Of a stretch of 6,215 nucleotides of DNA, positions 1 through 6,215 are shown piece by piece. Every line of letters starts with the position of its first letter. Position 1 is the first letter of the stretch. The notes beneath the pieces were generated by a model. It did no database searches. It saw only the letters and a program-made list of their open reading frames with translations, and was not told the DNA's origin. The translations under genes were made by a program, and so were the position numbers. The DNA is taken from contig CATXML010000080.1 of the NCBI GenBank assembly GCA_958372035.1, positions 1 to 6,215 on the forward strand. Direction: 5' to 3'. The stretch comes from an uncultured Collinsella sp. (GTDB taxonomy: Bacteria > Actinomycetota > Coriobacteriia > Coriobacteriales > Coriobacteriaceae).

Positions 1-19
1 CATCAATGTCGATCTTCAT
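1..19 (-). CDS. Start of a further downstream gene (first six codons, MKIDID)
   Basis: An ATG at 19-17 begins the reading frame MKIDID, which runs off the left edge. The support is the ideal ribosome binding site, AGGAGG, 7 bases upstream, and the tight 27-base spacing from the TAA of the preceding gene on the same strand. Nothing can be said of function from six codons. The spacing implies translation from the same transcript as the unknown 454-residue protein, so the two may act together. Confidence 0.7.
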
Positions 20-26
20 GGTGAAA

Positions 27-32
27 CCTCCT
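27..32 (-). promoter_or_regulatory. Ribosome binding site of the gene running off the left edge
   Basis: AGGAGG on the minus strand, 7 bases before the ATG at 19. It is the main evidence that the six visible codons are a real gene start. Confidence 0.8.
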
Positions 33-46
33 ATCAGGCCAGGCCC

Positions 47-1411
47 TTACTCGTCAGCGCCGAGCGCATCCACGGCAGCGACAAAAGCCGCAACCTGCTT
101 GTCGTCCATCTGCACCGCCAAGTGCCCCGCCGGCTCGTCGTAGGCAAACTGCACCTTATCGATAAAGCAATCCCAGGCACGCTCGTCCACGCGCACAGCG
201 GCCTCGCAATACTGGCTGAGCTTTTTGAGTCCATACCAAAACGCATTCACATGGCGCACAGGATCCTCGTCCAGCACACCATCATAGCGCCGTCCGTTAA
301 ACTCACGCATGCGCGCCACGGCAACCTCGAGCGAATCGCCGCCGTCGGCCGAAGACTCGTCCACAAGCTCGGGAATCGTAACTTCGCGCCGAACATTGTG
401 CTTGGTAGTACCGTCGTACTCGCCCACCAATACGTCTTCGTCAAGTCGATCATCGTAGTCGAAATAACTACTGCCGCGGCAAATCCCATGCGGCGAACCG
501 GCACCAAAGGCACAGAACAACCCGCCGTCGGCAACAACGCGCCTATAGGTCTCAAACGACTTCTTTACCTGAGCGAGCAACTCGGAAAGCTCCCCAGCAT
601 CGCACCCCGTCTCGCACGCAACGCAAGCAGACTGCGGCAACGATACCGGCTCCACCGTGCTCCCTGCAACGCGGGCAGCGCGTTCGGTCCGATACGCTTG
701 GGCTGCCAAACGCGCTCGCTGCGCAGCACCGCGCACATTCGTAAGCTCGCGCTCCAGCGCCACATCGCCAGTAACATCGCCAGCCACATCGCTCGCAAAC
801 GCGTCAGCACCCTGCGGGCCGGTCGCACTCAGCTCGGACTCAAACGTCGCCGTGATCATGCCGGCAAGGTCCGTTGCGTCGGCGGCACAACGCAGCTGCT
901 CCAACTGCGTGCACAGCAGATCGGCATCCAGGGGCACCGCATCCACAACGCACACGTCACTCAGACGCGCCGCGCCCTGCAGCACCAAAGCCCCCGCAGC
1001 ATCGTACGCCGCACGAACCCTGTCCGCCGTATTGGCACGCAGCTTTACCTCGATAAACGCAAGCGTCTGCTCCAGGCGGGCCAACAGCTCGGCCTTGTCC
1101 TCCATACGCAAAAAGGCAGCGTAGCGCCGCTCCATCTGCAACGGGCCCACAACGCCTACCTGCTTGCGAGCGCGCGCAAGAGAATCAAATTCAACGCGGC
1201 GTACATACCCGTCAACGGCCCGCACGGCAGACTCACGCGCAGCACACTCGGCAGCCTCGACGCCCCCGATCACGGCCAGTAGCTCGCGGGAGCGCGCCTT
1301 GCGCAATAACTCCTCGCGATCGTACTGCTCAAGCGCCGTCTGACGCTTGGCTACCGACTCAAAGCCAAAGAGCTCATCGAGCAGCTCACCAACAGAACGT
1401 TCTTCCGCCAT
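47..1411 (-). CDS. Uncharacterised 454-residue protein downstream of brxL
   Basis: I do not recognise this protein. The start is well supported: GAGGAGG lies 7 bases upstream of the ATG, and an in-frame TGA at 1426-1424 rules out a longer product. No signal peptide or membrane segment is visible, so it is probably cytoplasmic. Residues 1-150 are rich in Leu, Glu, Arg and Ala and look helical, with possible coiled-coil stretches (about 25-60 and 90-125). A less ordered Gly/Asp/Ala stretch follows (195-215), then more helix (217-247). A cysteine cluster, CVACETGC (263-270, CX2CX3C), leads into a helical piece (273-295). A mixed, Gly- and aromatic-rich part follows, with Cys300, Cys311 and SSYFDYDDRLDED (314-326). 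The C-terminal 100 residues are acidic, with conserved-looking aromatics (FWYGLKKLSQYC, 391-402). The Cys residues could bind metal, but this is speculative. Its place 93 bases after brxL and 27 bases before another gene suggests operon membership. It could be a BREX accessory protein or part of a separate defence module. Confidence 0.85.
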   Translation of the reverse strand: MAEERSVGELLDELFGFESVAKRQTALEQYDREELLRKARSRELLAVIGGVEAAECAARESAVRAVDGYVRRVEFDSLARARKQVGVVGPLQMERRYAAFLRMEDKAELLARLEQTLAFIEVKLRANTADRVRAAYDAAGALVLQGAARLSDVCVVDAVPLDADLLCTQLEQLRCAADATDLAGMITATFESELSATGPQGADAFASDVAGDVTGDVALERELTNVRGAAQRARLAAQAYRTERAARVAGSTVEPVSLPQSACVACETGCDAGELSELLAQVKKSFETYRRVVADGGLFCAFGAGSPHGICRGSSYFDYDDRLDEDVLVGEYDGTTKHNVRREVTIPELVDESSADGGDSLEVAVARMREFNGRRYDGVLDEDPVRHVNAFWYGLKKLSQYCEAAVRVDERAWDCFIDKVQFAYDEPAGHLAVQMDDKQVAAFVAAVDALGADE

Positions 1412-1418
1412 GGCAAGG

Positions 1419-1425
1419 CCTCCTC
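1419..1425 (-). promoter_or_regulatory. Ribosome binding site of the 454-residue gene
   Basis: The minus strand reads GAGGAGG, 7 bases before the ATG at 1411. It is strong and correctly spaced, and it fixes the start of this unknown protein. A small CGCG-CAG-CGCG near-palindrome lies just upstream (1427-1437). Confidence 0.85.
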
Positions 1426-1444
1426 ACGCGCAGCGCGCCACCAT

Positions 1445-1496
1445 GCTCGCGGGCTCACGTGCGCATCAAACGCCTTGCGCACGCAAGCCCGCACGC
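1445..1496. repeat. Imperfect dyad (hairpin) in the gap between brxL and the 454-residue gene
   Basis: Arms GCGGGCT (1449-1455) and AGCCCGC (1486-1492) pair perfectly. After a 2x2 mismatch (CA opposite CA), CGTGCGC (1458-1464) pairs perfectly with GCGCACG (1477-1483), leaving a 12-base loop at 1465-1476. Two further outer pairs (1445-1446 with 1495-1496) follow a second 2x2 mismatch. On the transcribed strand no T-run follows, so this is not a standard intrinsic terminator. It lies about 20 bases before the ribosome binding site of the next gene. It could be an mRNA-stability or processing hairpin between cistrons, an attenuator, or a protein operator. Confidence 0.6.
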
Positions 1497-1504
1497 TCGC
1501 ATCC

Positions 1505-3886
1505 CTATAGATCCAACGCCTTCTTCGCGGCATCGACCGGGTCGCCATCCATGTAGAACACCGGGCTCAACCCCGAGATAATCTCGGAGGAAACGCTCTG
1601 CAGGCCCGCGATGGCGCTCAGCGGCAATATCACGCGCTTGGCGCCGGCGTTTTTGGCCACGCGCATAATGTCCTCGAGCCCGCGGATCTCGTCCATAGAG
1701 CCCGACATGCGCAAGATTCCCGGAACCGCCAGCGCGGACATCACCGGGCGGTTGCACGCCGCGGAGCACAGGCCCACAAACTCGGCAAGAGAGACTTCTT
1801 CGGACAGGCCCTTGCTCTGCAGGTCGTTATAGAACAGCAGATAGTCCTTGGAGCCAATGTGCATGCCCGGCGCCACACGGTTCGCCAGGTTCACAAAGTT
1901 GTCGAACGCGGCCTCCAGCGTATCGCGCACCGGCTTGTTAAAGGCAACGCCCTCGTGCTTAAACTTGCACTCGCCGGCGACGGCCTTGTTCTCCAGCTTG
2001 TACACGGCAACCTCGCCGCCCTGCGACCTACCCACGCCAAACACGTGACCGGACAGCAGCGGGCCATCGGGAATCAACGTATCCTCGGACTGCTCGGGCA
2101 CGCGCACCACGTGCACGTCCTGCGGATTGTCGGCATCCATATAGCCCAGGTTGACGTCGATAAACTCGACGCCCGCCATAATCTTGAGCTGCTCCTTTAC
2201 GCGGCGACGGCCCTCGATGGCGTAGTCCAGCAGCCAACGAACGTCGTCCTTGTCCATAGCCTCGTCAGGGAACAGCAGCTTGGCCAGGCCGCTAAAGGAC
2301 TTGCGCACGGCAATCTCGTCACGCTTGTTAAAGTCGCTGTTAAAGCGGAAGTAGCGGTCGATATGATGCGTAAAGTCCTTGCGGCGCATCTCCTTGCAAA
2401 ACTCCGACAGACAGTCGGTGATTAAGCCGTAATGCCCGGTCAGCAGGCTCGAGCGCATCTTGGGAATCTCCCAGCCCGGCAGGTAATAGTGGATACGGTC
2501 GAAGAAGGCCGAGTCGTTGTTAAACTCCGGCGGGAACGGATCAAACAGGTGCGTGGTCTTAAGGACGTTTTGCACGGTGTCGTTGATGTTGCCCTCAAAG
2601 ACCATGGAGGCATCGGCGTTAATCTGGTCGCGGCCGCGCGCGTAGCTGCCACTCGCCATATAGTCCTTCATGATCTGTACGGCGTTGGTGTCCTTAAAGC
2701 GCATGCCGGCGACCTCGTCGAACGTCACGCAATCCCAATGGCCCACCAAGCCCACGCGATCGGCGCGCATGGAGTTCATGCGGCCGAACAGGTTGGCCGT
2801 GGTGGTCTGCCCGCCCGAAAGCAAAATGGCGTAGGGCGAAACCTCTTTGTAGATGTGGCTCTTGCCGGTGCCGCGGGGACCAAGCTCGCACAGATTGTAG
2901 TTGCGCTCGATGAGCGGCACCATACGCTCGATAAAGTGCAGGCGCTCCTTCTCCGAAAGCTCGCTGGGCTCATAGCCGGCAGAGCGCAGCAGCATGTTGA
3001 GCCACTCGTCGCGCGAGAAATACTGACGCTCCTCGATCATGGCGTCCAGGTCCAGGTTGGGCATCTGGATGGGCGTGAGCGACGCCACACTAAACGGAGA
3101 GTCCTCGGGCCCGCGCTTTTTGCGCTTGGCCTTGGAGCGGCGCGGCGCATCGTCGCCAAAGACTTCCATGCCAAACTCGTCTTCCTCTTCCATGGGACGA
3201 CGATACTCGATGCTCATGATGCACCAAATACCACCCTGCAGAATCTTGGAGTAGTCGCGCACGTACTCGGCCGGCATCACAAACGGCTCAATGGTCAGAT
3301 TGGCAAACGACGCCACGTAGATGTCTTTGTACTCGTCGAGCTTGGCCGTCACCTTATCGATGATGGTAAAGCGACCCAGCTCGCGAATCTTGGACTTGAT
3401 GCGCTCGGACTCGTCGGGGCGCACATAGTTATCGGTGAGGATCTTGCGGATGCGCCCCAGGCCCTCCGCCACGGCGTCCTCGTCGTCAGTTGAGCAGTAC
3501 ATGCCCAGCAGGTACTCCAGCACAAAGGTAGGCACGTTGGCGCCACGCTTCATAAGGGCCGTGAGGTCCTTGCGCACGATCTTGCCGCCAAAGTGCTCGA
3601 GCAGCTTGCCGTCCAGTCCATCCATGTCGTAACCGTCGTCCTCGGGAGCCTCGGCCACGGCCTGGGCATAGTCATCGGCCGAGGATTCGTCCTCGGCGGG
3701 CACCGCAGCCTCAGCGGGCGCGGCAGCAGTCGCCGTCTCCGGGACAGGCGCAGCGGCCATGGCCTCTGCGGCAGCCTCAGCCTCCGGGGCAGGCACGGCC
3801 TCCCCTACAGGCACCGCAGCCTCCACCGGCGCATCCACATCAATCGAGGGAACTTCCCACAGATCGTCGTCATGGCTATCAAACAT
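1505..3886 (-). CDS. brxL: BrxL, BREX AAA+ ATPase with Lon-like C-terminal domain
   Basis: BrxL is a core BREX factor. Characterised homologues form ring-shaped, DNA-binding ATPase assemblies resembling MCM helicases, and their ATPase site is required to block phage. This copy has 793 residues. Residues 1-88 are a low-complexity Ala/Pro/Glu/Val and acidic extension. Family-like sequence begins near LDGKLLEHFGGKIVRKDL (91-108) and forms the N-terminal domain to about 230. An acidic-then-basic linker (233-262, with RRSKAKRKKR) follows. The AAA+ core has Walker A GPRGTGKS (336-343), Walker B VTFDEV (387-392), a sensor-1-like Asn433 in FEGNIND and DRIHYYLPGWE (463-473, candidate Arg finger Arg464). 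The last 200 residues resemble the Lon proteolytic domain, but the Ser-Lys dyad is not apparent. I prefer the ATG at 3886 to the in-frame GTG at 3895 because AGGAG sits 8 bases before the ATG. Low-complexity length and Lon-like chemistry are the odd points; the family is secure. Confidence 0.95.
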   Translation of the reverse strand: MFDSHDDDLWEVPSIDVDAPVEAAVPVGEAVPAPEAEAAAEAMAAAPVPETATAAAPAEAAVPAEDESSADDYAQAVAEAPEDDGYDMDGLDGKLLEHFGGKIVRKDLTALMKRGANVPTFVLEYLLGMYCSTDDEDAVAEGLGRIRKILTDNYVRPDESERIKSKIRELGRFTIIDKVTAKLDEYKDIYVASFANLTIEPFVMPAEYVRDYSKILQGGIWCIMSIEYRRPMEEEDEFGMEVFGDDAPRRSKAKRKKRGPEDSPFSVASLTPIQMPNLDLDAMIEERQYFSRDEWLNMLLRSAGYEPSELSEKERLHFIERMVPLIERNYNLCELGPRGTGKSHIYKEVSPYAILLSGGQTTTANLFGRMNSMRADRVGLVGHWDCVTFDEVAGMRFKDTNAVQIMKDYMASGSYARGRDQINADASMVFEGNINDTVQNVLKTTHLFDPFPPEFNNDSAFFDRIHYYLPGWEIPKMRSSLLTGHYGLITDCLSEFCKEMRRKDFTHHIDRYFRFNSDFNKRDEIAVRKSFSGLAKLLFPDEAMDKDDVRWLLDYAIEGRRRVKEQLKIMAGVEFIDVNLGYMDADNPQDVHVVRVPEQSEDTLIPDGPLLSGHVFGVGRSQGGEVAVYKLENKAVAGECKFKHEGVAFNKPVRDTLEAAFDNFVNLANRVAPGMHIGSKDYLLFYNDLQSKGLSEEVSLAEFVGLCSAACNRPVMSALAVPGILRMSGSMDEIRGLEDIMRVAKNAGAKRVILPLSAIAGLQSVSSEIISGLSPVFYMDGDPVDAAKKALDL

Positions 3887-3900
3887 AGGACACACTCCTA
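3886..3900. repeat. Perfect 5-bp inverted repeat around the brxL ribosome binding site
   Basis: The + strand reads TAGGA, then CACAC, then TCCTA: two perfect 5-base arms with a 5-base spacer. In the mRNA one arm contains the pglZ stop and most of the brxL Shine-Dalgarno; the other ends on the A of the brxL start codon. A folded hairpin would hide the binding site until a ribosome reached the pglZ stop. The stem is short and weak, so chance is a real alternative. Confidence 0.45.
3895..3899 (-). promoter_or_regulatory. brxL ribosome binding site overlapping the pglZ stop codon
   Basis: On the minus strand the pglZ stop TAG runs straight into GAG, giving AGGAG 8 bases before the ATG at 3886. 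This decides the brxL start: the GTG at 3895 has only A/T-rich pglZ codons before it and no Shine-Dalgarno. Sharing bases between stop codon and binding site suggests that ribosomes finishing pglZ help initiate brxL (translational coupling), which would fix the ratio of the two proteins. Confidence 0.85.
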
Positions 3901-6215
3901 AAAACCAAAGTCAGCAACAGGGGCAAACGAAACAGCAATGGTGTACGTCTCGCGCCAAACGATCTTGCCCGTCTCGCGCTCGCGGCAGACCAGATAATAC
4001 GGACCCTTGGCCGAGAATCCATCCGCCGCATGCAACGCAAACTTGGCATGCACCACGCGCTCCTGCGAGTTAACAGAAGTCTTGTTGGCATGCGCCTTGA
4101 CCGTATCGCTCACCTCGTTGCCACTTGCATCGGTAAACACCAGCTCGTACTCGCACGGCAAGACCTTACCTTGGGCAGGTTCTTCCTGGATCAAGTTGAC
4201 CGAAAAGAGCGAGTTGGTCACTCGGCGTCCCTCACTAAGTACGCGCAGCGTCGCTGCGCGCGTGTCGACAAAGTCCTTGGAACCCGAGCGCGCACGCCAA
4301 AATCCGATAACGGGCACGCAAAGCTCCTGCAGGCTCATGCCGCCGTGGACGTAATTGTTAGTCCCACCGGGACGCTTAAAGTGCACGTTCTCGCGCGGGG
4401 CAAACCCCTCAAAGCCGGCACCCAAACGTCCCGTGTCAACATTAACAAACACCCCGCGCGCCTCATCCGAAAGCTTGGCCACGGCCTCGTTGGGCACCAC
4501 CAGATGACGCTTGCCGTGCATAACGGGAGCGTCAAGGATGGGAAGGTCTGATTTGCCGAGCATCTGGCACTCGTTGAGCTCCCGACGCGTGTAGATAAAG
4601 CCGTGATCCGCCGTTATAACGACACGCGCACCCGGGGCGTCGGTGCACACGCGGCGTGCAAACGCGACAAGTTCCTCCACGGTGTCCGCGCAGGCATCGA
4701 AAACGTCATCCTGCGTAGCGGCCTTCTCGCCCGTGGCATCGATCTTGTTGTGGAAGAGATAGACGAGCCTAGAGTCTTTGAGCAACGCTTTACGCTCGGT
4801 TCCCACCATGTTGAGGTATACGCTCGAGCGCAAAGCGCGCGCCGTGGGCTCAACATGGGCAAGCACGGCCTCGCGCTGCGGAGTCGTCGCAGTTGGCATG
4901 CCGTCAACCAGCACAAACGAACCATCCGCTGCAAGCTCAAGCGCTTGGTGAGGCAGTAGCGCGGGCATGCCCACCTCGGTAATGGAGGGAAAGACCGCCT
5001 GTATGCTAGAGACCTTGACGTTGCCGCCGCGCTCGCGCTCGAGCAGTGCCGCAACGTCGCGGGCCACCTCATAGCGCAGCGCGTCGCTCACGATAACGAC
5101 CGTCGTTTTGGCAGAGCCCACAAAGGTGGGCAGCACATGCCAGTAGAACTCATCCTGCCGTTCGGGACCCTCGATGTAGCCGCAATCGGCCCACTCCCCT
5201 TGCGCAGCGGTCGCCCAGCAGGCATTGGCGTCGGCCAAGAACCAGTTGCTGTAGAGATTCTCCGCCCAGTCCACCACAGCTCGGGCAGGCTCCTCGAGCA
5301 CATCGCACTCGGCGGAGCGCGCCCGCAGATACGCGGTGCACATATGGCGATAGGCAGCGTCCATGGCATACCAATCGGACGTGTAGGCATCCCATACCTG
5401 CTGGGGTTGCGCCAGATGGAACCCGCCCGCGTGTGCCTGCCTGAACGCGCACATATCGGCCACAGCGGCAAGCAAGTCAAAGTAGCTCTCGACACGACGG
5501 TACCAGCTTAGGTCGCAGCGACGAGCAGCAAATGCGCGCGCATCCTCAACACGGTCCGCGCCCTGGGCAAACGAGCAGAACAGCTGCGAGAGCACGGCCT
5601 CATTGACGCACGGAAACACATCAAGCGAGGCCAGCACTTCGATCGGCAAGGTCTCGAACCGTGCAAAGAGTCCGCGGGCGTCCTCAACCAAACGGCAAAT
5701 CTCAAATAGGTCCTCGCTCGATGCCTGGGTATCGGCTGTCTGGTCCCACGTACGCACCGCCTCAAGGCAATAGGGCCCGTAGGCGGGAGCCACATGGCTC
5801 TCAAGCCCCTTGAGCGCTCCCTCGGGAAGCGCGGTGGATGCCGCCGTAAGGAGCACATGGGATGCAAGCATAAGCAATGAGTCACGCTCGTAAAGCGGCC
5901 CATCAAACCCATAGCAACGCACGATGAAGGCAGAGAGCACATCACGCACGCAGTACTTGTCCACCAACTCGGCCAGCGCCTCGGGGCCCTCGTGCAGCAG
6001 CGTGGTCATACAGCCGCGCAGTACAAACGCGGGCCGCGCGTCGACAAACTCTTTACCGCCAAAGATCACCGTAAGGATTCCAAGCTCGATATCGGATACG
6101 CCCGCGGCGTGCGGAACGCACGCGGCAAACTTAGCACAGCGGGTCTTGGCATCAAAGAAGGTCTTGTGCTCGCGCAGGCTCTCGCGCACGGCGTCGATAT
6201 TCTCGATGCCCAGCT
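3898..6215 (-). CDS. pglZ: PglZ, BREX phosphatase-like protein (type A), N-terminus cut by window edge
   Basis: PglZ is a core BREX protein of the alkaline phosphatase superfamily. It is cytoplasmic and needed for phage exclusion, but its substrate is not established. The visible part is 771 complete codons ending in TAG. Counting from the GTG at 6189 as residue 1, the fold's signatures appear in order: VIVSDALRYE (365-374, metal-site Asp369), PSITEVGMPALLPH (401-414, Thr404 in the usual nucleophile position), FHNKIDATGEKA (479-490), TADHGF (526-531, Asp528 and His529), and HGGMSLQELCVPV (615-627). A beta-rich tail ends in FGF, as I recall for type A proteins. The frame stays open to the right edge, and LGIENIDA just before the GTG continues family-like sequence. 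The GTG is therefore internal, and roughly 70-100 residues are missing. It is followed by brxL after 11 bases, so the two are very likely co-transcribed. The family is close to certain; assignment to BREX type 1 rather than type 4 is probable. Confidence 0.94.
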   Translation of the reverse strand, partial: LGIENIDAVRESLREHKTFFDAKTRCAKFAACVPHAAGVSDIELGILTVIFGGKEFVDARPAFVLRGCMTTLLHEGPEALAELVDKYCVRDVLSAFIVRCYGFDGPLYERDSLLMLASHVLLTAASTALPEGALKGLESHVAPAYGPYCLEAVRTWDQTADTQASSEDLFEICRLVEDARGLFARFETLPIEVLASLDVFPCVNEAVLSQLFCSFAQGADRVEDARAFAARRCDLSWYRRVESYFDLLAAVADMCAFRQAHAGGFHLAQPQQVWDAYTSDWYAMDAAYRHMCTAYLRARSAECDVLEEPARAVVDWAENLYSNWFLADANACWATAAQGEWADCGYIEGPERQDEFYWHVLPTFVGSAKTTVVIVSDALRYEVARDVAALLERERGGNVKVSSIQAVFPSITEVGMPALLPHQALELAADGSFVLVDGMPTATTPQREAVLAHVEPTARALRSSVYLNMVGTERKALLKDSRLVYLFHNKIDATGEKAATQDDVFDACADTVEELVAFARRVCTDAPGARVVITADHGFIYTRRELNECQMLGKSDLPILDAPVMHGKRHLVVPNEAVAKLSDEARGVFVNVDTGRLGAGFEGFAPRENVHFKRPGGTNNYVHGGMSLQELCVPVIGFWRARSGSKDFVDTRAATLRVLSEGRRVTNSLFSVNLIQEEPAQGKVLPCEYELVFTDASGNEVSDTVKAHANKTSVNSQERVVHAKFALHAADGFSAKGPYYLVCRERETGKIVWRETYTIAVSFAPVADFGF

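Noticed and set aside
122..1282. Long open frame of 386 codons on the + strand
   Set aside because: It is antisense to the 454-residue gene and has a basic, Arg/His/Leu-heavy composition typical of GC-rich shadow frames. No good ribosome binding site or family resemblance was seen.
1445..1496. Intrinsic terminator after brxL
   Set aside because: The hairpin is good, but no T-run follows it on the transcribed strand.
1351..1548. Small minus-strand frame spanning the brxL to 454-residue gene gap
   Set aside because: It overlaps the ends of two well-supported genes in another frame and has no convincing ribosome binding site. The gap is better explained as an intergenic hairpin region.
2432..3493. 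Long open frame of 353 codons on the + strand
   Set aside because: It lies wholly opposite brxL, which is a certain gene here. The translation is His/Val/Ala/Leu-biased and resembles nothing known.
3893..3895. GTG as the start of brxL
   Set aside because: It has no Shine-Dalgarno at proper distance, while the ATG three codons later has AGGAG at 8 bases.
3895..3900. TAGGAG as a BREX methylation site
   Set aside because: TAGGAG is the methylated motif of one known Bacillus BREX system, but here it is simply a stop codon joined to a Shine-Dalgarno. PglX, which would set the motif, is not in the window.
3593..3901. + strand frame with a Ser/Arg/Gly/Leu-rich product
   Set aside because: It is the reverse of the BrxL Ala/Pro-rich extension; its repetitive look comes from that low-complexity DNA.
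6187..6189. GTG as the start of pglZ
   Set aside because: The frame is open to the window edge with family-like residues before it, and the product would lack the usual N-terminal region.

Overview
All genes in this 6.2 kb window lie on the minus strand and read from the right edge to the left edge. They look like the 3' half of a BREX (bacteriophage exclusion) phage-defence operon plus added downstream genes. The DNA is GC-rich, with canonical Shine-Dalgarno sequences (AGGAGG type) 7-8 bases before each start. GC content, codon choice and general feel suit a gut actinobacterium of the Coriobacteriia (Collinsella/Olsenella-like). That taxonomic guess is an inference and is only moderately likely.

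Layout in transcription order: (1) 6215-3898, pglZ, an alkaline-phosphatase-superfamily protein of the PglZ type A group, cut at its N-terminus by the window edge. (2) 3886-1505, brxL, an AAA+ ATPase with a Lon-like C-terminal domain, starting 11 bases after the pglZ stop. Its Shine-Dalgarno overlaps that stop codon and sits in a small inverted repeat. (3) A 93-base gap holding an unusually good imperfect dyad (14 paired bases, 12-base loop) with no T-run. (4) 1411-47, a 454-residue protein that I do not recognise. (5) After 27 bases with a strong AGGAGG, the first six codons of another gene at 19-1, which runs off the left edge.

PglZ and BrxL are core parts of BREX. In type 1 systems they work with BrxA, BrxB, BrxC and the PglX methylase to mark host DNA and block phage replication. 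The adjacent order pglZ-brxL fits type 1 and also type 4. The PglZ sequence resembles the type A proteins, which favours type 1, but pglX/brxC or brxP would lie outside the window and cannot be seen. BrxL normally ends a type 1 core operon, so the two co-directional genes after it are the main unexplained content. They are candidates for a BREX accessory function or for a second defence module.

Points worth a second look are the unknown gene after brxL, an Ala/Pro/Glu-rich N-terminal extension on BrxL, apparent loss of the Ser-Lys protease dyad in the Lon-like domain, and the intergenic hairpin. No tRNA, rRNA, CRISPR array, insertion sequence or convincing terminator was seen. There is no gene-free stretch longer than 93 bases.
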